A stretch of 64,000 bases of DNA from an uncultured Collinsella sp. (GTDB lineage Bacteria; Actinomycetota; Coriobacteriia; Coriobacteriales; Coriobacteriaceae): positions 1-64,000 of the forward strand of contig CALDWI010000043.1 of NCBI GenBank assembly GCA_937923795.1, read 5' to 3'. How positions within the stretch are numbered: position 1 is the first letter of the stretch; each line of letters opens with the position of its first letter. The notes beneath the pieces are model-generated. The model searched no databases and was not told where the DNA came from. It saw only the letters and a program-made list of their open reading frames with translations. The translations under genes and the position numbers were made by a program. Below, in pieces: positions 1 to 9,240 of the stretch.

Positions 1-73
1 GTGCAACGGAAAAGAGCCGCCCTTTCGGACGACTCAAACTGTAATGGGGATTAAAGAATCATCGACACGATAG

Positions 74-952
74 CTATTTGAGAAGTTGTGCCATGGCGTT
101 GACGAATTTTTGCACTTGGAGGGTAGGCTCGAGCGGGTAGTGCAAAAAGACCGGCACCTCTCGCCCGCACAGGAACGGTACGCCCACAAAGGCCGGGTGC
201 ACCCCCGACCATGCGCCGCAGGTGAGCACCGCGTCGCCCTTTTCCTCCGCCTCGTTAAAGAGCGCAAAGTCAAAGCTATCCACGTCGATCACGTCCACGC
301 CGCCGTCGGCCAAAAGGTCGATGCGCAGGCTGTCCATGGCGTCGTTGCCGTGGCGCAGCACGCGCAGACGCATGCCCTCCAAGTCGGCAACCGAAATGCG
401 ATTCTTGCGCGCCAGCGGGCTCGTGCGCGGCAGGTCGATATAAAACGGCACGTTGACAATGCGGAGCTTTTGGCATGCGTCGCCCCAGCGCGGGGTCGAA
501 AAACTCGACTGCACCACATCGACCTCGCGACCAAGGCTGCGCATGACGGATTCGCGCTCGTCGTAGAGGTCGCTTACCGGCACAATCTCAAATCGCAGCG
601 ACGGCTCCAGATCGTGGATGCCCGTCCACATCGATAGCGTTTGGCGCCCCGGACACATCATCGACACGCCCAGACGCACGGCCCCGCCATCGCCCGCCGC
701 GCGTCGGGCACGGCGCAGCGCGTCCTCGGACTGCCGCATAATCGAGCGCGCATCGTCCACCAGCAGAGCACCCGCCGGCGTCACCTTGACGCCCGAGTGC
801 GAGCGCTCGAACAACGTGATGCCAAACTCGGCCTCAAATCCCGACACCTGCTTGACGAGCGCTGGAGTCGACACGCGCAATTTTGCCGCCGCACGCGAGA
901 AGCTTCCCAGCTCCGCGGCGGCCGATATGGCCTCGAGTCGTCGATCGTACAC
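74..952 (-). CDS. LysR-family transcriptional regulator
   Basis: A 292-residue protein of normal LysR length. Residues about 5-65 form the winged helix-turn-helix (LGSFSRAAAKLRVSTPALVK), and the remainder resembles the periplasmic-binding-protein-like effector domain. The start is a GTG codon preceded by GGGAG six bases upstream; no ATG gives a better fit. It is divergent from the SDR/MFS/Gfo-Idh genes starting at 1186 and is the obvious candidate to control them, as LysR regulators usually act on the divergent neighbour. A dyad in the shared spacer (1032-1052) has the size of a LysR site. The effector cannot be read from sequence. Confidence 0.9.
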   Translation of the reverse strand: MYDRRLEAISAAAELGSFSRAAAKLRVSTPALVKQVSGFEAEFGITLFERSHSGVKVTPAGALLVDDARSIMRQSEDALRRARRAAGDGGAVRLGVSMMCPGRQTLSMWTGIHDLEPSLRFEIVPVSDLYDERESVMRSLGREVDVVQSSFSTPRWGDACQKLRIVNVPFYIDLPRTSPLARKNRISVADLEGMRLRVLRHGNDAMDSLRIDLLADGGVDVIDVDSFDFALFNEAEEKGDAVLTCGAWSGVHPAFVGVPFLCGREVPVFLHYPLEPTLQVQKFVNAMAQLLK

Positions 953-1031
953 GTCAATCTCCCGTTTTCGCGCCTGTGACCGTATGGTGCCACAGGGGGT
1001 TGTTTTCGCAGGTCACTCGCTCAATTGAGAA

Positions 1032-1052
1032 TAAACTGCATCGCACAGTATA
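1032..1052. promoter_or_regulatory. Putative LysR operator dyad
   Basis: The spacer between the divergent LysR and SDR genes contains TAAACTG and CAGTATA as imperfect inverted halves separated by seven bases. The internal T-N11-A geometry fits the LysR consensus. The functional assignment is inference from position and symmetry only. Confidence 0.4.
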
Positions 1053-1185
1053 AACCTACGGTTAACGCCATTCTAACAAATATGCAATTCACCTGCGCAA
1101 ATGCAAAGCATACGATAACCAGCGAAAACCACGTGGGTCGGTTAATGGGAGCGACCCACCGGGAGGCACAAGAAGGGAAGTTCCT

Positions 1186-2067
1186 ATGAGCAATTGGCTT
1201 AAGCTCGAGGGCGATGTCTGCGCCGTGACTGGCGCGCTCGGCGGTATGGGCGCCGAGATCTGCCGCGAGTTCGCCCGCAATGGCGCCAACGTCGTCATGC
1301 TCGACCTGGACGAGGAGAAGGTCAAGGCCGCTGCCGCCGACCTCGCTGCCGAGTTTGGCATCCACGCCGAGGGTTACAAGATGAACGCCACCAACGAGGC
1401 CGAGGTCCAGGCTGCCGTCGACGCCACCATCGCCAACTTCGGCCGCGTCGACGTCCTCGTCAACACCGCCGGCATCCTGCGCTTCGCCGCCATGGAGGAT
1501 CTGCCGCTGAGCGACTGGGAGCAGGTGCTCAACGTCAACCTCACCGGCTACTTCATCACCTCGCAGCGCTTTGGTCGCGAGATGATCAAGGCCGGCCAGG
1601 GCCGCCTGGTGCACATCTCGACCGTCGCCAGCCACTCCCCCGAGACGTTCTCGGGCGTGTACAGCTCCACCAAGGCCGGCGTCAACATGATGTCCAAGAT
1701 GCTCGCCGCTGAGTGGGGCCCCTACGGCGTCCGCTCCAACTGCGTCGAGCCCTGCTTCGTCAAAACTCCGATGTCGGCCAATTTCTACGCCGACCCCGAG
1801 GTCGAAAAGAGCCGCAGCCGCCTGATCGCCACACGCCGCATCGGCGAGGTCAGCGATATCGCCAACGCCGTCATGTTCCTGGCGTCCACGCGCTCGGACT
1901 TTACCACCGGCGACGCCATCAAGGTCGACGGCGGCTTCTCCAACATGATGGGCGACCTCACCGCCAAGCCCGGCGGCCGTCGCGCCTATGCCGACAACTA
2001 CCTTAAGAACAAGGGTGTCGAGCTCTGGTCCGATGAGTCCGGCGTCGCCAAGCCGACTGACCAGTAA
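1186..2067 (+). CDS. SDR-family NAD(P)-dependent oxidoreductase
   Basis: A 293-residue classical short-chain dehydrogenase. It has the nucleotide-binding TGALGGMG motif near residue 14, an acidic residue after the second strand (MLDLDEE, favouring NAD), the NTAG motif, and the catalytic Ser plus YSSTK. The ATG is preceded by AAGGGAAG. It is followed after 65 bases by an OFA-type carrier and then a Gfo/Idh/MocA dehydrogenase, so a joint role in uptake and oxidation of a polyol, sugar acid or similar hydroxy compound is likely. The extended C-terminus (about 35 residues after the usual DGG region) is slightly long. Substrate unknown. Confidence 0.9.
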   Translation: MSNWLKLEGDVCAVTGALGGMGAEICREFARNGANVVMLDLDEEKVKAAAADLAAEFGIHAEGYKMNATNEAEVQAAVDATIANFGRVDVLVNTAGILRFAAMEDLPLSDWEQVLNVNLTGYFITSQRFGREMIKAGQGRLVHISTVASHSPETFSGVYSSTKAGVNMMSKMLAAEWGPYGVRSNCVEPCFVKTPMSANFYADPEVEKSRSRLIATRRIGEVSDIANAVMFLASTRSDFTTGDAIKVDGGFSNMMGDLTAKPGGRRAYADNYLKNKGVELWSDESGVAKPTDQ

Positions 2068-2132
2068 ACCAACCTGACAGGGAGGCCCGCAGACACGTCC
2101 GCTCCTCCCCCGCATCGATTAGAAAGAGTCCA

Positions 2133-3389
2133 ATGGCTTCCACCAACTCCAACAAGGGTCGCGCCGTCGTGCTTTCCGCCGCATGCGTCACCATGTTCTT
2201 CATCAGCTCCATCGCGCTGTATTCCGTCGTGAGCAAGAACCTGCTCGCCGTCTACCCCGAGTGGTCCAGCGCTCTTACCTGGGCTTTCCCGGTCTTTCAG
2301 ACCATCATGGCCGTGACGGGCATCTTCGCCGGCCGCATCTCCGATAAGATCGGCCCGCGCAACGTCGTGATCGCCGCCGCCGTGTGCTACGGCGTGGGCT
2401 GGTTCATGTCCGGCACCGTCACCGAGCCGTGGCAGTTCTACCTGTGGTTCTCGCTCGTCGCCGCCATCGGCAACGGCCTGGGCTACAACCCCGCGCTCAC
2501 CACCGGCCAAAAGTGGTTCATCGACAAGAAGGGTCTCGCCTCCGGCATCACCCTGGCCGCTTCGACCGCCGGCCCCGCCGTGCTGTCCCCGGTGCTCGCC
2601 TCGCTGCTCATCCCGAGCCTGGGCATCTTTGGCGCCCTCAAGGCGCTCGGCGTCATCTTTTTTGTGACGATCGCTGCCTCCGCCCTGTTCCTGAAGGCCC
2701 CCGAGGCCGGCTGGCTGCCCGAGGGCTTCGAGGCCCCCAAGGGCGGCGCGCACGCCGGCACCTTCGGTGACCTCACCCCGGGCGAGATGGTCAAGACCCC
2801 GCGTTTCTGGGTTCTCATCGTCACCTTCGCCTTTGCCGCCACCGCGGGCACCCTGCTCGTCGGCAAGGTTGCCTCCATCGCCGCCGTCCAGCTCTTCGCC
2901 GACCCCACGAGCGCCGCGGCCGTCGCCCTCGGCGGTGTGGTGGTCTCCGTCAACACCTGCGCCAACCTGGTTGGCCGTCTGTCCTTTGGCCAGATCATCG
3001 ACAAGCTCGGCGCCTATAAGTCGCTGCTCATCAGCCTTGTCGTCACCATCGTCGCGCTCGTCATCATGTCGATGAGCTTTACGCAGAGCATGTTCTTTGT
3101 GGCACTCGCCCTGCTCGGCTTTAGCTTTGGCGCTCTGCTCGTCATCTACCCGCCGCTCACCGGTGGCGCCTTTGGCACCAGCAACATCGGCGTCAACTAC
3201 GGCATCATGTTTTTGGGTTACGCCGCCTCCACCTGGATCAGCCAGCCCATCACCGCCGTGCTGTACCACGCCGAGGCCGGCAGCGCCGCCTACCAGCAGT
3301 CCTTCTACGGCGCTATTGTGATCGCCGCCATCGCCGTCGTGCTCACCCTCTACATGATGGTCTCCGACAGCAAGAAGAAGTCCGCCTAG
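2133..3389 (+). CDS. MFS transporter, OFA (oxalate/formate antiporter-like) family
   Basis: A 418-residue integral membrane protein with about twelve hydrophobic segments. The MFS loop signature GRISDKIGPRNVV lies after helix 2, followed by GNGLGYNPALTTGQKWF, typical of the OFA subfamily. OFA carriers exchange or symport small organic anions. It lies between an SDR and a Gfo/Idh/MocA dehydrogenase on the same strand, so it probably imports the substrate these enzymes oxidise or exports a product. A 13-base-arm palindrome begins 9 bases after its stop codon. Substrate is not predictable from sequence. Confidence 0.88.
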   Translation: MASTNSNKGRAVVLSAACVTMFFISSIALYSVVSKNLLAVYPEWSSALTWAFPVFQTIMAVTGIFAGRISDKIGPRNVVIAAAVCYGVGWFMSGTVTEPWQFYLWFSLVAAIGNGLGYNPALTTGQKWFIDKKGLASGITLAASTAGPAVLSPVLASLLIPSLGIFGALKALGVIFFVTIAASALFLKAPEAGWLPEGFEAPKGGAHAGTFGDLTPGEMVKTPRFWVLIVTFAFAATAGTLLVGKVASIAAVQLFADPTSAAAVALGGVVVSVNTCANLVGRLSFGQIIDKLGAYKSLLISLVVTIVALVIMSMSFTQSMFFVALALLGFSFGALLVIYPPLTGGAFGTSNIGVNYGIMFLGYAASTWISQPITAVLYHAEAGSAAYQQSFYGAIVIAAIAVVLTLYMMVSDSKKKSA

Positions 3390-3397
3390 TTTTACCG

Positions 3398-3428
3398 ATG
3401 CGACAAAGGGACAGCCCCTTTGTCGCAT
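3398..3428. repeat. Short palindrome, GGGACAG type
   Basis: Perfect 13-base inverted arms (ATGCGACAAAGGG and its complement) enclose five bases. It starts just after the MFS stop codon. It shares its centre with palindromes at 14272, 16773, 43136, 52813, 54937, 55001 and 58189, while the outer arms differ between groups. Confidence 0.75.
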
Positions 3429-3458
3429 TCCACCGGTCACCAGTATTAAGGAGTCGAA

Positions 3459-4499
3459 ATGTCTGAGCTCAACCCCGTCCGCATTGCCGTTATCGGCGCC
3501 GGCGCCATGGGCCGCAACCACATCCGCTTTGTCACCGAGGAGCCCGAGGCCGAGCTCGTCGCCATCGCCGACGCCTTTGAGGGCGCCCGCGCCACGGCCG
3601 AGGCCGCCGGCGTGCCGTTCTTTACCGATCCCGCCCAGATGATGGACGAGGTCAAGCCCGAGGCCGTCATCATCGCCACCCCCAACGACCTGCACCTGGG
3701 CGTTGCCCGCGAGGCCGTGAAGCGCAACATCGTGCCGCTGGTCGAAAAGCCGATCTCCAACGATCTTGAGGATGCCCAGGCCTTCGCCGCCGAGGCCGAG
3801 ACCGCCGGCGTGCCCGTGCTCGTGGGTCAGCACCGTCGCCACAATCCCTTCGTCAACAAGGCCAAGGAGATCATCGAGTCCGGCGAGCTGGGCAAGCTCA
3901 CCGTGTCGAGCTTCCACTACATGATCTATAAGAATGACGAGTACTTCGACGTCGAGTGGCGCCGCAAGAAGGGTGCCGGCCCGATCCTGGTCAACCTGGT
4001 GCACGACGTCGACCTGCTCCGCTACCTGCTGGGCGAGCCCGTTGCCGTCCAGGGCATGCAGTCCAGCGCCGCCCGCGGTTTTGAGACCGAGGACTCCGCC
4101 GTGGCCAACGTCCGTTTTGCCGATGGCGCGCTCGCAAGCATGACCATCTCTGACGCCACCGCCAGCCCCTGGAACTGGGAGGCCACCGCTCGCGAGGATC
4201 CGCAGTACCGCCCCTTCGACGCCGACGCCTACTTTATCGGCGGCACTAAGGGTGCCCTGTCGCTGCCCCGCCTGCACCAGTTCTCCTACGACGGCGCCTC
4301 CAGCTGGCACAAGCCGCTGCAGATGGGGATTCCGGCCGTCGACCCGGCGCTGCCGCACAAGATGCAGCTCAAGCACTTTGTGAAGGTTGTCCGCCGCGAG
4401 GTCGAGCCCGTCGTGACCCCCGCCGACAACGTTAAGACGCTCACGCTTCTCAACGCCATCAAGGAGGCCGCCGAGACCGGCCAGCTCGTCGAGCTGTAA
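3459..4499 (+). CDS. Gfo/Idh/MocA-family oxidoreductase
   Basis: A 346-residue protein. It has an N-terminal Rossmann fold (VIGAGAMGRNHIR), the conserved EKP motif near residue 95 (VEKPIS), and a C-terminal alpha/beta dimerisation domain. Members oxidise or reduce sugars, inositols and sugar derivatives with NAD(P), and the EKP lysine is catalytic. The ATG has a clear AAGGAG upstream. It closes the SDR-MFS-Gfo/Idh cluster, and a rho-independent terminator follows at 4571. Two unrelated dehydrogenases beside one carrier suggest sequential or reversible oxidation of one substrate. Substrate unknown. Confidence 0.9.
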   Translation: MSELNPVRIAVIGAGAMGRNHIRFVTEEPEAELVAIADAFEGARATAEAAGVPFFTDPAQMMDEVKPEAVIIATPNDLHLGVAREAVKRNIVPLVEKPISNDLEDAQAFAAEAETAGVPVLVGQHRRHNPFVNKAKEIIESGELGKLTVSSFHYMIYKNDEYFDVEWRRKKGAGPILVNLVHDVDLLRYLLGEPVAVQGMQSSAARGFETEDSAVANVRFADGALASMTISDATASPWNWEATAREDPQYRPFDADAYFIGGTKGALSLPRLHQFSYDGASSWHKPLQMGIPAVDPALPHKMQLKHFVKVVRREVEPVVTPADNVKTLTLLNAIKEAAETGQLVEL

Positions 4500-4570
4500 C
4501 GCCTTAAGAGCGGCCGCGGCAAAACCCCATGCCGAGCCCCTCGGTCCGCCACCAACAAGCCCCTCTTCTT

Positions 4571-4606
4571 TGCCCCGCGAGCAGCCTCCTGTCCGCGGGG
4601 CATTTT
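4571..4606 (+). terminator. Rho-independent terminator of the dehydrogenase cluster
   Basis: The stem TGCCCCGCG/CGCGGGGCA is followed by TTTTG, 72 bases after the Gfo/Idh stop codon. Confidence 0.8.
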
Positions 4607-4666
4607 GCTACCTTGCCGACGATTTTTCTGGAGCGGGGGCTATTACGCACCTCGGCTTGATTCGTT

Positions 4667-4828
4667 CGCCACGAAATGGGCCTATCTACTACGTTTAACC
4701 GATCACCCTCAACCACGCCGAATTTCGCAAAATAAAAACCGCAGGTAGACGGGTTGCGTATTCTCGGCAAACCGGGGGATGGTCGACCCATACGGTTCAA
4801 ACGTAGTAGATAGGTCGTTTTCGTGGCG
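4667..4828. repeat. 162-bp inverted-repeat element before tex
   Basis: This fills most of the 410-base gap before tex. Perfect 16-base arms (CCTATCTACTACGTTT at 4681-4696 and its complement at 4799-4814) sit inside a second 10-base pair of arms (CGCCACGAAA). The roughly 100-base interior contains ACGTTTAACC and ACCGCAGGTAGACGGG, words found again together at 47976-48012. I see no coding sequence in the gap. Possibly a REP-like element or structured leader of tex. Confidence 0.55.
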
Positions 4829-4909
4829 CGGCCCCAAAACGGTCTTTTGGGACGGGTGGTATCCTTGGTAGCTCTGTGCTGCAAACGCACCTTTACCGCA
4901 AGGAGTTTC

Positions 4910-7057
4910 ATGGATCTTATCGCCCAACTTGCCCGCGAGCTCAACCTTAAGGCCGCCAATGTCGAGGCAGCCGTCAAGCTCATCGACGAGAGCAACACCA
5001 TCCCCTTTATCTCGCGCTACCGCAAGGAAGCCACGGGTGGTATGGACGACGTCGCCCTGCGCGCGCTCGACGAGCGCCTGTCCTACCTGCGCAATCTTGA
5101 GCAGCGCAAAGAGGACGTCACTCTGCTCATCGACGCCCAGGGCAAGCTCACGCCCGAGCTCGAGCAGCAGATTCGCGAGGCCACGCAGCTCCAGCGCGTC
5201 GAGGACCTTTACAAGCCCTACCGCAAAAAGCGCATGACCCGCGCACAGAAGGCCCGCGAGGCCGGCCTGGAGCCGCTCGCCAACATGATCATTATGCAGG
5301 CCTCGGCCAAGGGCAGCGCGCTCGACGCCGCCGCGGCATACGTCAACGAGGAGGCTGGCTTCGACACGCCCGAGAAGGCGCTCGCCGGCGCCGCCGACAT
5401 CGTGGCCGAGACGGTGGCCGAGGACCCCGAGAACGTCGCCGACCTGCGCGCCTTTACGCAAAACACCGCCGACATCGTCGTCGAGGCCACCGACCCCGCC
5501 GAGAAGACCCCCTACGAGCCGTACTACAGCCATGATGAGCCACTGCGCTGTATTCCCAACCACCGCGTGCTGGCTATCGACCGCGGTGAGCGCGAGGGCA
5601 AGCTCCGCGTGCGCGTGAACGTCGACGGCGCTGCCGCCACGGCACGCCTCGGCAGCCGTTGGCCCCGACGCCAGGGCGTGTTTGCCCCCATCTTCGATGC
5701 CGCCATCGCCGACGGTTATAAGCGCCTCATGGCCCCCTCGCTGGAGCGCGAGGCCCGCGCCAAACTCACCGTCCGCGCCCAGACCGAGGCCATCAACGTC
5801 TTTGCCAAGAATCTCGAGGGCCTGCTCTCGGCTCGCCCCGTGCGCGGCGCCCGCGTGCTCGCGCTCGATCCGGGCTACCGCACCGGCTGCAAGGTCGCCG
5901 TCATGGACGAGACCGGCAAGCTACTCGACCACGGCGTGGTTTACCCCACCAAGCCGCGCCACGACGTCGCCGGCACCAAGCGCGAACTCGCCCGCCTCGT
6001 CAAAAAGGACGGTGTCAACACCATCGTCATCGGCAACGGCACCGCCAGTCGCGAGACCGAAGAAGTCGTCTCGGAGTTCATTGCCGAGCAGGCGCCCGGG
6101 CTGCGATACACCATCGTCAACGAGGCGGGCGCGTCGGTATACTCCGCCTCCGAGCTCGCCAGTCAGGAATACCCCGATCTGGACGTCACCGTGCGCGGCG
6201 CCATGAGCTTGGGTCGTCGCTTGCAGGACCCGCTGGCAGAGCTCGTCAAGATTCCGCCCAAGTCCATCGGCGTGGGCCAATACCAGCACGACCTTGACCA
6301 GGCCGAGCTTTCGCGCACCCTGGGCCACGTGGTGGAGGACGTCGTCAACCGTGTGGGCGTCGATGTAAACACCGCGAGCGCGAGCCTGCTGGGATACGTA
6401 TCGGGCATCACGCCGAGCGTGGCCAAGAACATCGTGGCCTACCGCGAGGAAAACGGTGCCTTCACCGATCGCCGCCAGCTCAAGAAGGTCCCCAAGCTGG
6501 GACCCAAGGCATACCTCAACGCCGCGGGTTTCCTGCGCATCAGCGGCGGCAAGAACCCGCTCGACGCCACGAGCGTCCACCCCGAAAGCTACGAGGTGGC
6601 CACGGCCGTCCTGGAGCGCGCAGGTGTGGCGGCCAGTGAGCTCAGCCGTGGCGGCGTGCCCGACATCGAGCGCCGTCTGGGCAGCATCTCGGCGCTGGCA
6701 AGCGACCTGGACTGCGGCACCCTGACGCTCATCGACATTGTCAACGAGCTCAAGAAGCCCGGCCGCGATCCGCGAGACGACGCGCCCGAGGTGGTCTTTA
6801 GCCGCTCAGCGCTTTCCATCGACGACCTGGAGCCCGGCATGGAACTCAAGGGCACGGTGCGCAACGTCGTCGACTTTGGTGCCTTCGTCGACGTGGGCGT
6901 GCACCAGGACGGCCTCGTGCACATCTCCAAACTGGCCAACCGCTTCGTCAAGCAACCGAGCGACGTGGTGCGCGTCGGCGACACGGTCAGGGTGTGGGTC
7001 GAAAAGGTCGATCGCGACCGCAAAAAGATCTCCCTCACCATGGTGCAGGGGAAGTAA
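4910..7057 (+). CDS. tex: Tex-like RNA-binding transcription accessory protein
   Basis: With the ATG at 4910, preceded by AAGGAG, the protein has 715 residues, the usual Tex length. An in-frame ATG at 4823 lacks a ribosome binding site. Domains in order are the Tex N-terminal helical region (ISRYRKEATGGMDD), the YqgF/RNase H-like domain (LALDPGYRTGCKVAV), a helix-hairpin-helix region (VNTASASLLGYVSGI), and a C-terminal S1 RNA-binding domain (LKGTVRNVVDFGAFVDVGVH). Tex acts on RNA and transcription complexes. It stands alone, with an inverted-repeat element upstream and a strong hairpin at 7161. Confidence 0.95.
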   Translation: MDLIAQLARELNLKAANVEAAVKLIDESNTIPFISRYRKEATGGMDDVALRALDERLSYLRNLEQRKEDVTLLIDAQGKLTPELEQQIREATQLQRVEDLYKPYRKKRMTRAQKAREAGLEPLANMIIMQASAKGSALDAAAAYVNEEAGFDTPEKALAGAADIVAETVAEDPENVADLRAFTQNTADIVVEATDPAEKTPYEPYYSHDEPLRCIPNHRVLAIDRGEREGKLRVRVNVDGAAATARLGSRWPRRQGVFAPIFDAAIADGYKRLMAPSLEREARAKLTVRAQTEAINVFAKNLEGLLSARPVRGARVLALDPGYRTGCKVAVMDETGKLLDHGVVYPTKPRHDVAGTKRELARLVKKDGVNTIVIGNGTASRETEEVVSEFIAEQAPGLRYTIVNEAGASVYSASELASQEYPDLDVTVRGAMSLGRRLQDPLAELVKIPPKSIGVGQYQHDLDQAELSRTLGHVVEDVVNRVGVDVNTASASLLGYVSGITPSVAKNIVAYREENGAFTDRRQLKKVPKLGPKAYLNAAGFLRISGGKNPLDATSVHPESYEVATAVLERAGVAASELSRGGVPDIERRLGSISALASDLDCGTLTLIDIVNELKKPGRDPRDDAPEVVFSRSALSIDDLEPGMELKGTVRNVVDFGAFVDVGVHQDGLVHISKLANRFVKQPSDVVRVGDTVRVWVEKVDRDRKKISLTMVQGK

Positions 7058-7091
7058 ACCGCCTAAAGCAAGGGTCCCCCCTCTCGCGACG

Positions 7092-7114
7092 TGCAGAATC
7101 GCGAGTATTCTGCA
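7092..7114. repeat. Small palindrome with GAGTATTCTGCA word
   Basis: Perfect 8-base arms TGCAGAAT/ATTCTGCA surround seven bases. The GAGTATTC-GCA word recurs in the arms of the element at 39683-39885, which suggests a shared repeat family. Confidence 0.45.
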
Positions 7115-7160
7115 AATTCCGCCGTTCCGGATGCCCCCCAGAGGCAATAAAGTCACAAAC

Positions 7161-7199
7161 AGCCCCCGTTTTAGCGTCGTCAGAGCCAAAACGGGGGCT
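7161..7199. terminator. Terminator-like hairpin after tex
   Basis: Perfect 12-base arms AGCCCCCGTTTT/AAAACGGGGGCT, about 100 bases after the tex stop. The tail is not strongly T-rich on either strand. It probably serves tex and may act in both directions. Confidence 0.65.
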
Positions 7200-7337
7200 G
7201 TTCCGTGCTTCAGCTAGCTGGTAAAAGCCTTTACCTTGCTGAATACTCTCAATTTTGCACGGCGCAGGCGGGGGTACCTTTGTCCACGGCAGAATATGGA
7301 AGCCAATCACCAGCCTACCGGCAAGTTCGTGTCGGCA

Positions 7338-7409
7338 GCCCCGGCCTTTCCTTTGCCTAGCGCGACCCTCGCGAAGCGCGTGAGCGATAGGGAAAGGAAA
7401 GGCCGGGGC
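7338..7409. repeat. Long GC-rich hairpin downstream of the transaldolase gene
   Basis: Perfect 17-base arms (GCCCCGGCCTTTCCTTT and complement) are continued by a partly paired apical region with CGCGAAGCGCG. It lies 30 bases beyond the stop of the minus-strand aldolase gene and resembles the nested hairpins E1-E4 in layout. Its core does not share their conserved words. The rest of the 382-base gap between tex and this gene holds only hairpins. Confidence 0.6.
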
Positions 7410-7439
7410 GAACAACCCGCGGCGTAGCCAGTGTTCGCG

Positions 7440-8144
7440 CTACGGCAGGATATGGAAACCGAGCAAGGCGATATCCTTGGCAAAGACGCGCACGGTGTCG
7501 AGCGAGACCTCGTACGGGTCACGGCCGATGTTCTTGCGCTTGGCCAGGATGCTGTTGGGCACCGTAATAATCTGGCAACCGCAGGCTTCGGCCTGATAGA
7601 TGTTGATGAGCTCGCGCGTGGATGCCCACAGGACCTCGCAGTTGGGCTTGACGGCGGCCTTCTTAACCGACTCCGTCACAAACGGAATGGGATCGACGCC
7701 GGTATCGGCAATGCGGCCGGCAAAGAGCGAGATGATGGACGGCGTCTCGGCGTCAACGGCCTCGACCATCTCATCGACCTGCGTAGGCGTAAAGATGGTA
7801 GTGACGTTGACCCTGATACCGTCGGCCGAAAGCTTGCGGACCAGCTCAGCGGTGGACTCGCCCTTGGTGGTCACGCACGGAATTTTGACGTAGACGTTCT
7901 CGGCCCAGGTAGCGATCTCGCGGGCCTCGACCTCCATGGTCTCGACGTCGTCGGCAAAGACCTCAAACGAGACGGACACATCGGTGATGTGAGCCAGAAC
8001 CTCTTTGGCAAACGCGCGGTAATCCATCACGCCGCCCTTCTTCATAAGGGACGGGTTGGTCGTGAAACCCTGAACGTTGCCGTTCTCGTACATGTCGAGC
8101 ATGCCTTCGAGGTTTGCACCGTCAGCGAACACCTTGATTGCCAT
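7440..8144 (-). CDS. Transaldolase / fructose-6-phosphate aldolase family protein
   Basis: Starting at the ATG at 8144, preceded by GAAAGGAA, the product is 234 residues (MAIKVFADGANLEGM...). This is the size of the small transaldolase/FSA family rather than full-length transaldolases. Visible motifs are GFTTNPSLMKKGG at the first strands, the Schiff-base region VYVKIPCVTTKG whose lysine forms the dihydroxyacetone adduct, and FAGRIADTG near the phosphate site. The enzyme belongs to the non-oxidative pentose phosphate pathway or to aldol cleavage of fructose-6-phosphate. Sequence alone does not separate TalC from FsaA. The gene is monocistronic. Confidence 0.88.
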   Translation of the reverse strand: MAIKVFADGANLEGMLDMYENGNVQGFTTNPSLMKKGGVMDYRAFAKEVLAHITDVSVSFEVFADDVETMEVEAREIATWAENVYVKIPCVTTKGESTAELVRKLSADGIRVNVTTIFTPTQVDEMVEAVDAETPSIISLFAGRIADTGVDPIPFVTESVKKAAVKPNCEVLWASTRELINIYQAEACGCQIITVPNSILAKRKNIGRDPYEVSLDTVRVFAKDIALLGFHILP

Positions 8145-8337
8145 CTGCCTGATTCCTTTCGTTAGCATACGACCGATAAACTGCTAAACACTTTACCTAC
8201 GTTTATCAAGGCGTGAGCTGCGGTTTTTTATCTTCTCGGCGAACGGTATAAACACCTCAGTGTTTGGATTGATAAATCGATTGAGCATGCAAAAGCAAAG
8301 AGTCGCAGTTTGAGCAAACGTCAGAACGCGGGATTCA

Positions 8338-9165
8338 TTAGATGAGGCCGAAATGCTGCATCGCTGTGACGGTGCCGTCGTGTGCGACATCGTCGGTCAC
8401 GTAGTCGGCGACCGCCTTGACCTCGGGCATGGCGTTGCCCATGGCGACAGCCGTCTCGACCGCAGCGAGCATGCCCAGGTCGTTACCCGAATCGCCGAAG
8501 CCAAAGGTGCGCGCGTTGCCGGTGCGACCCAGGTATTCCAGCGCTCGCGCCACGCCCACGCCCTTGTCGATGCCCTTGGGGCTCAGCTCGCGATTCTGAC
8601 CACCGGTGTTGCACAGCTCAAACTCGCGATCGATAAAGCCATCATCGTTGGCTACGCGAGCCAGGTCGCTCGCGACGATGCCTACCTTGCCCACGCGCAG
8701 ACGGCCGTCGACGCGCATTTCCTCGGTGCTGTGCACCACAGAAGTGCCGATCAGAGACGACTGCTCAACGCCCGCGGGTTCCAGGGCAAAAGTAGCCACG
8801 TTGGTCTCGAAAAAGGCTTCAATCCCTGCCGCGACCATACGGCAAGCGAGCTCCGCAACAATGTCTTCGTCAAAGCAGTCCTCATGCACCACGCGGCCCT
8901 CGACCTCGAGCGTGGCGCCTGCCATGGCAACGATGCCCGCGGGGTCGAGCGCACGCAAGCTGTCCGCGATGAGCCACAGGGGACGACCCGTGCAGATAAA
9001 TGCCTGGTGTCCCGCGTCGCGCAGACGATGAAACGCCTCGACGACCGTCTGCGAGGGGTGAACCGCCGAAAAGTCCTTGTCGGTCATGTTGTCGGGATCG
9101 AACGACGTCAGCGTGCCGTCCACGTCAAAAAAGAGCACGGCGGAATCGGGGCACGCATCAATCAT
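8338..9165 (-). CDS. Cof-type HAD-superfamily phosphatase
   Basis: 275 residues. Motif I is FFDVDGTLTSFD near residue 12, motif II is the CTGRP segment, and motif IV is FGDSGNDLGML near the C-terminus, with a C2-type cap between. This order defines the Cof/YidA-like HAD IIB group, which hydrolyses sugar phosphates and related metabolites in the cytosol. The ATG is preceded by AAGGAA. It lies between the aldolase and divergent rlmKL as a single gene. The preceding gap (8145-8337) shows no gene. Substrate cannot be inferred. Confidence 0.9.
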   Translation of the reverse strand: MIDACPDSAVLFFDVDGTLTSFDPDNMTDKDFSAVHPSQTVVEAFHRLRDAGHQAFICTGRPLWLIADSLRALDPAGIVAMAGATLEVEGRVVHEDCFDEDIVAELACRMVAAGIEAFFETNVATFALEPAGVEQSSLIGTSVVHSTEEMRVDGRLRVGKVGIVASDLARVANDDGFIDREFELCNTGGQNRELSPKGIDKGVGVARALEYLGRTGNARTFGFGDSGNDLGMLAAVETAVAMGNAMPEVKAVADYVTDDVAHDGTVTAMQHFGLI

Positions 9166-9240
9166 ATGGGTTCCTTTCGGGGGCGAGAGTAAACGAAGTA
9201 TCCATCATATAATGGAGCGACGCAACCAGAGAGGTCACCC

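Noticed and set aside
1021..2115. Long minus-strand frame opposite the SDR gene
   Set aside because: Shadow frame of a high-GC gene with no recognisable domain and a true SDR on the other strand. The same applies to the long frames opposite the MFS, tex, kup, ABC and glmS genes.
7338..7409. Member of the E1-E4 nested hairpin family
   Set aside because: The layout is similar, but the apical region lacks GTCCT and GCGGAACTCGC-like words, so it is listed only as a long hairpin.
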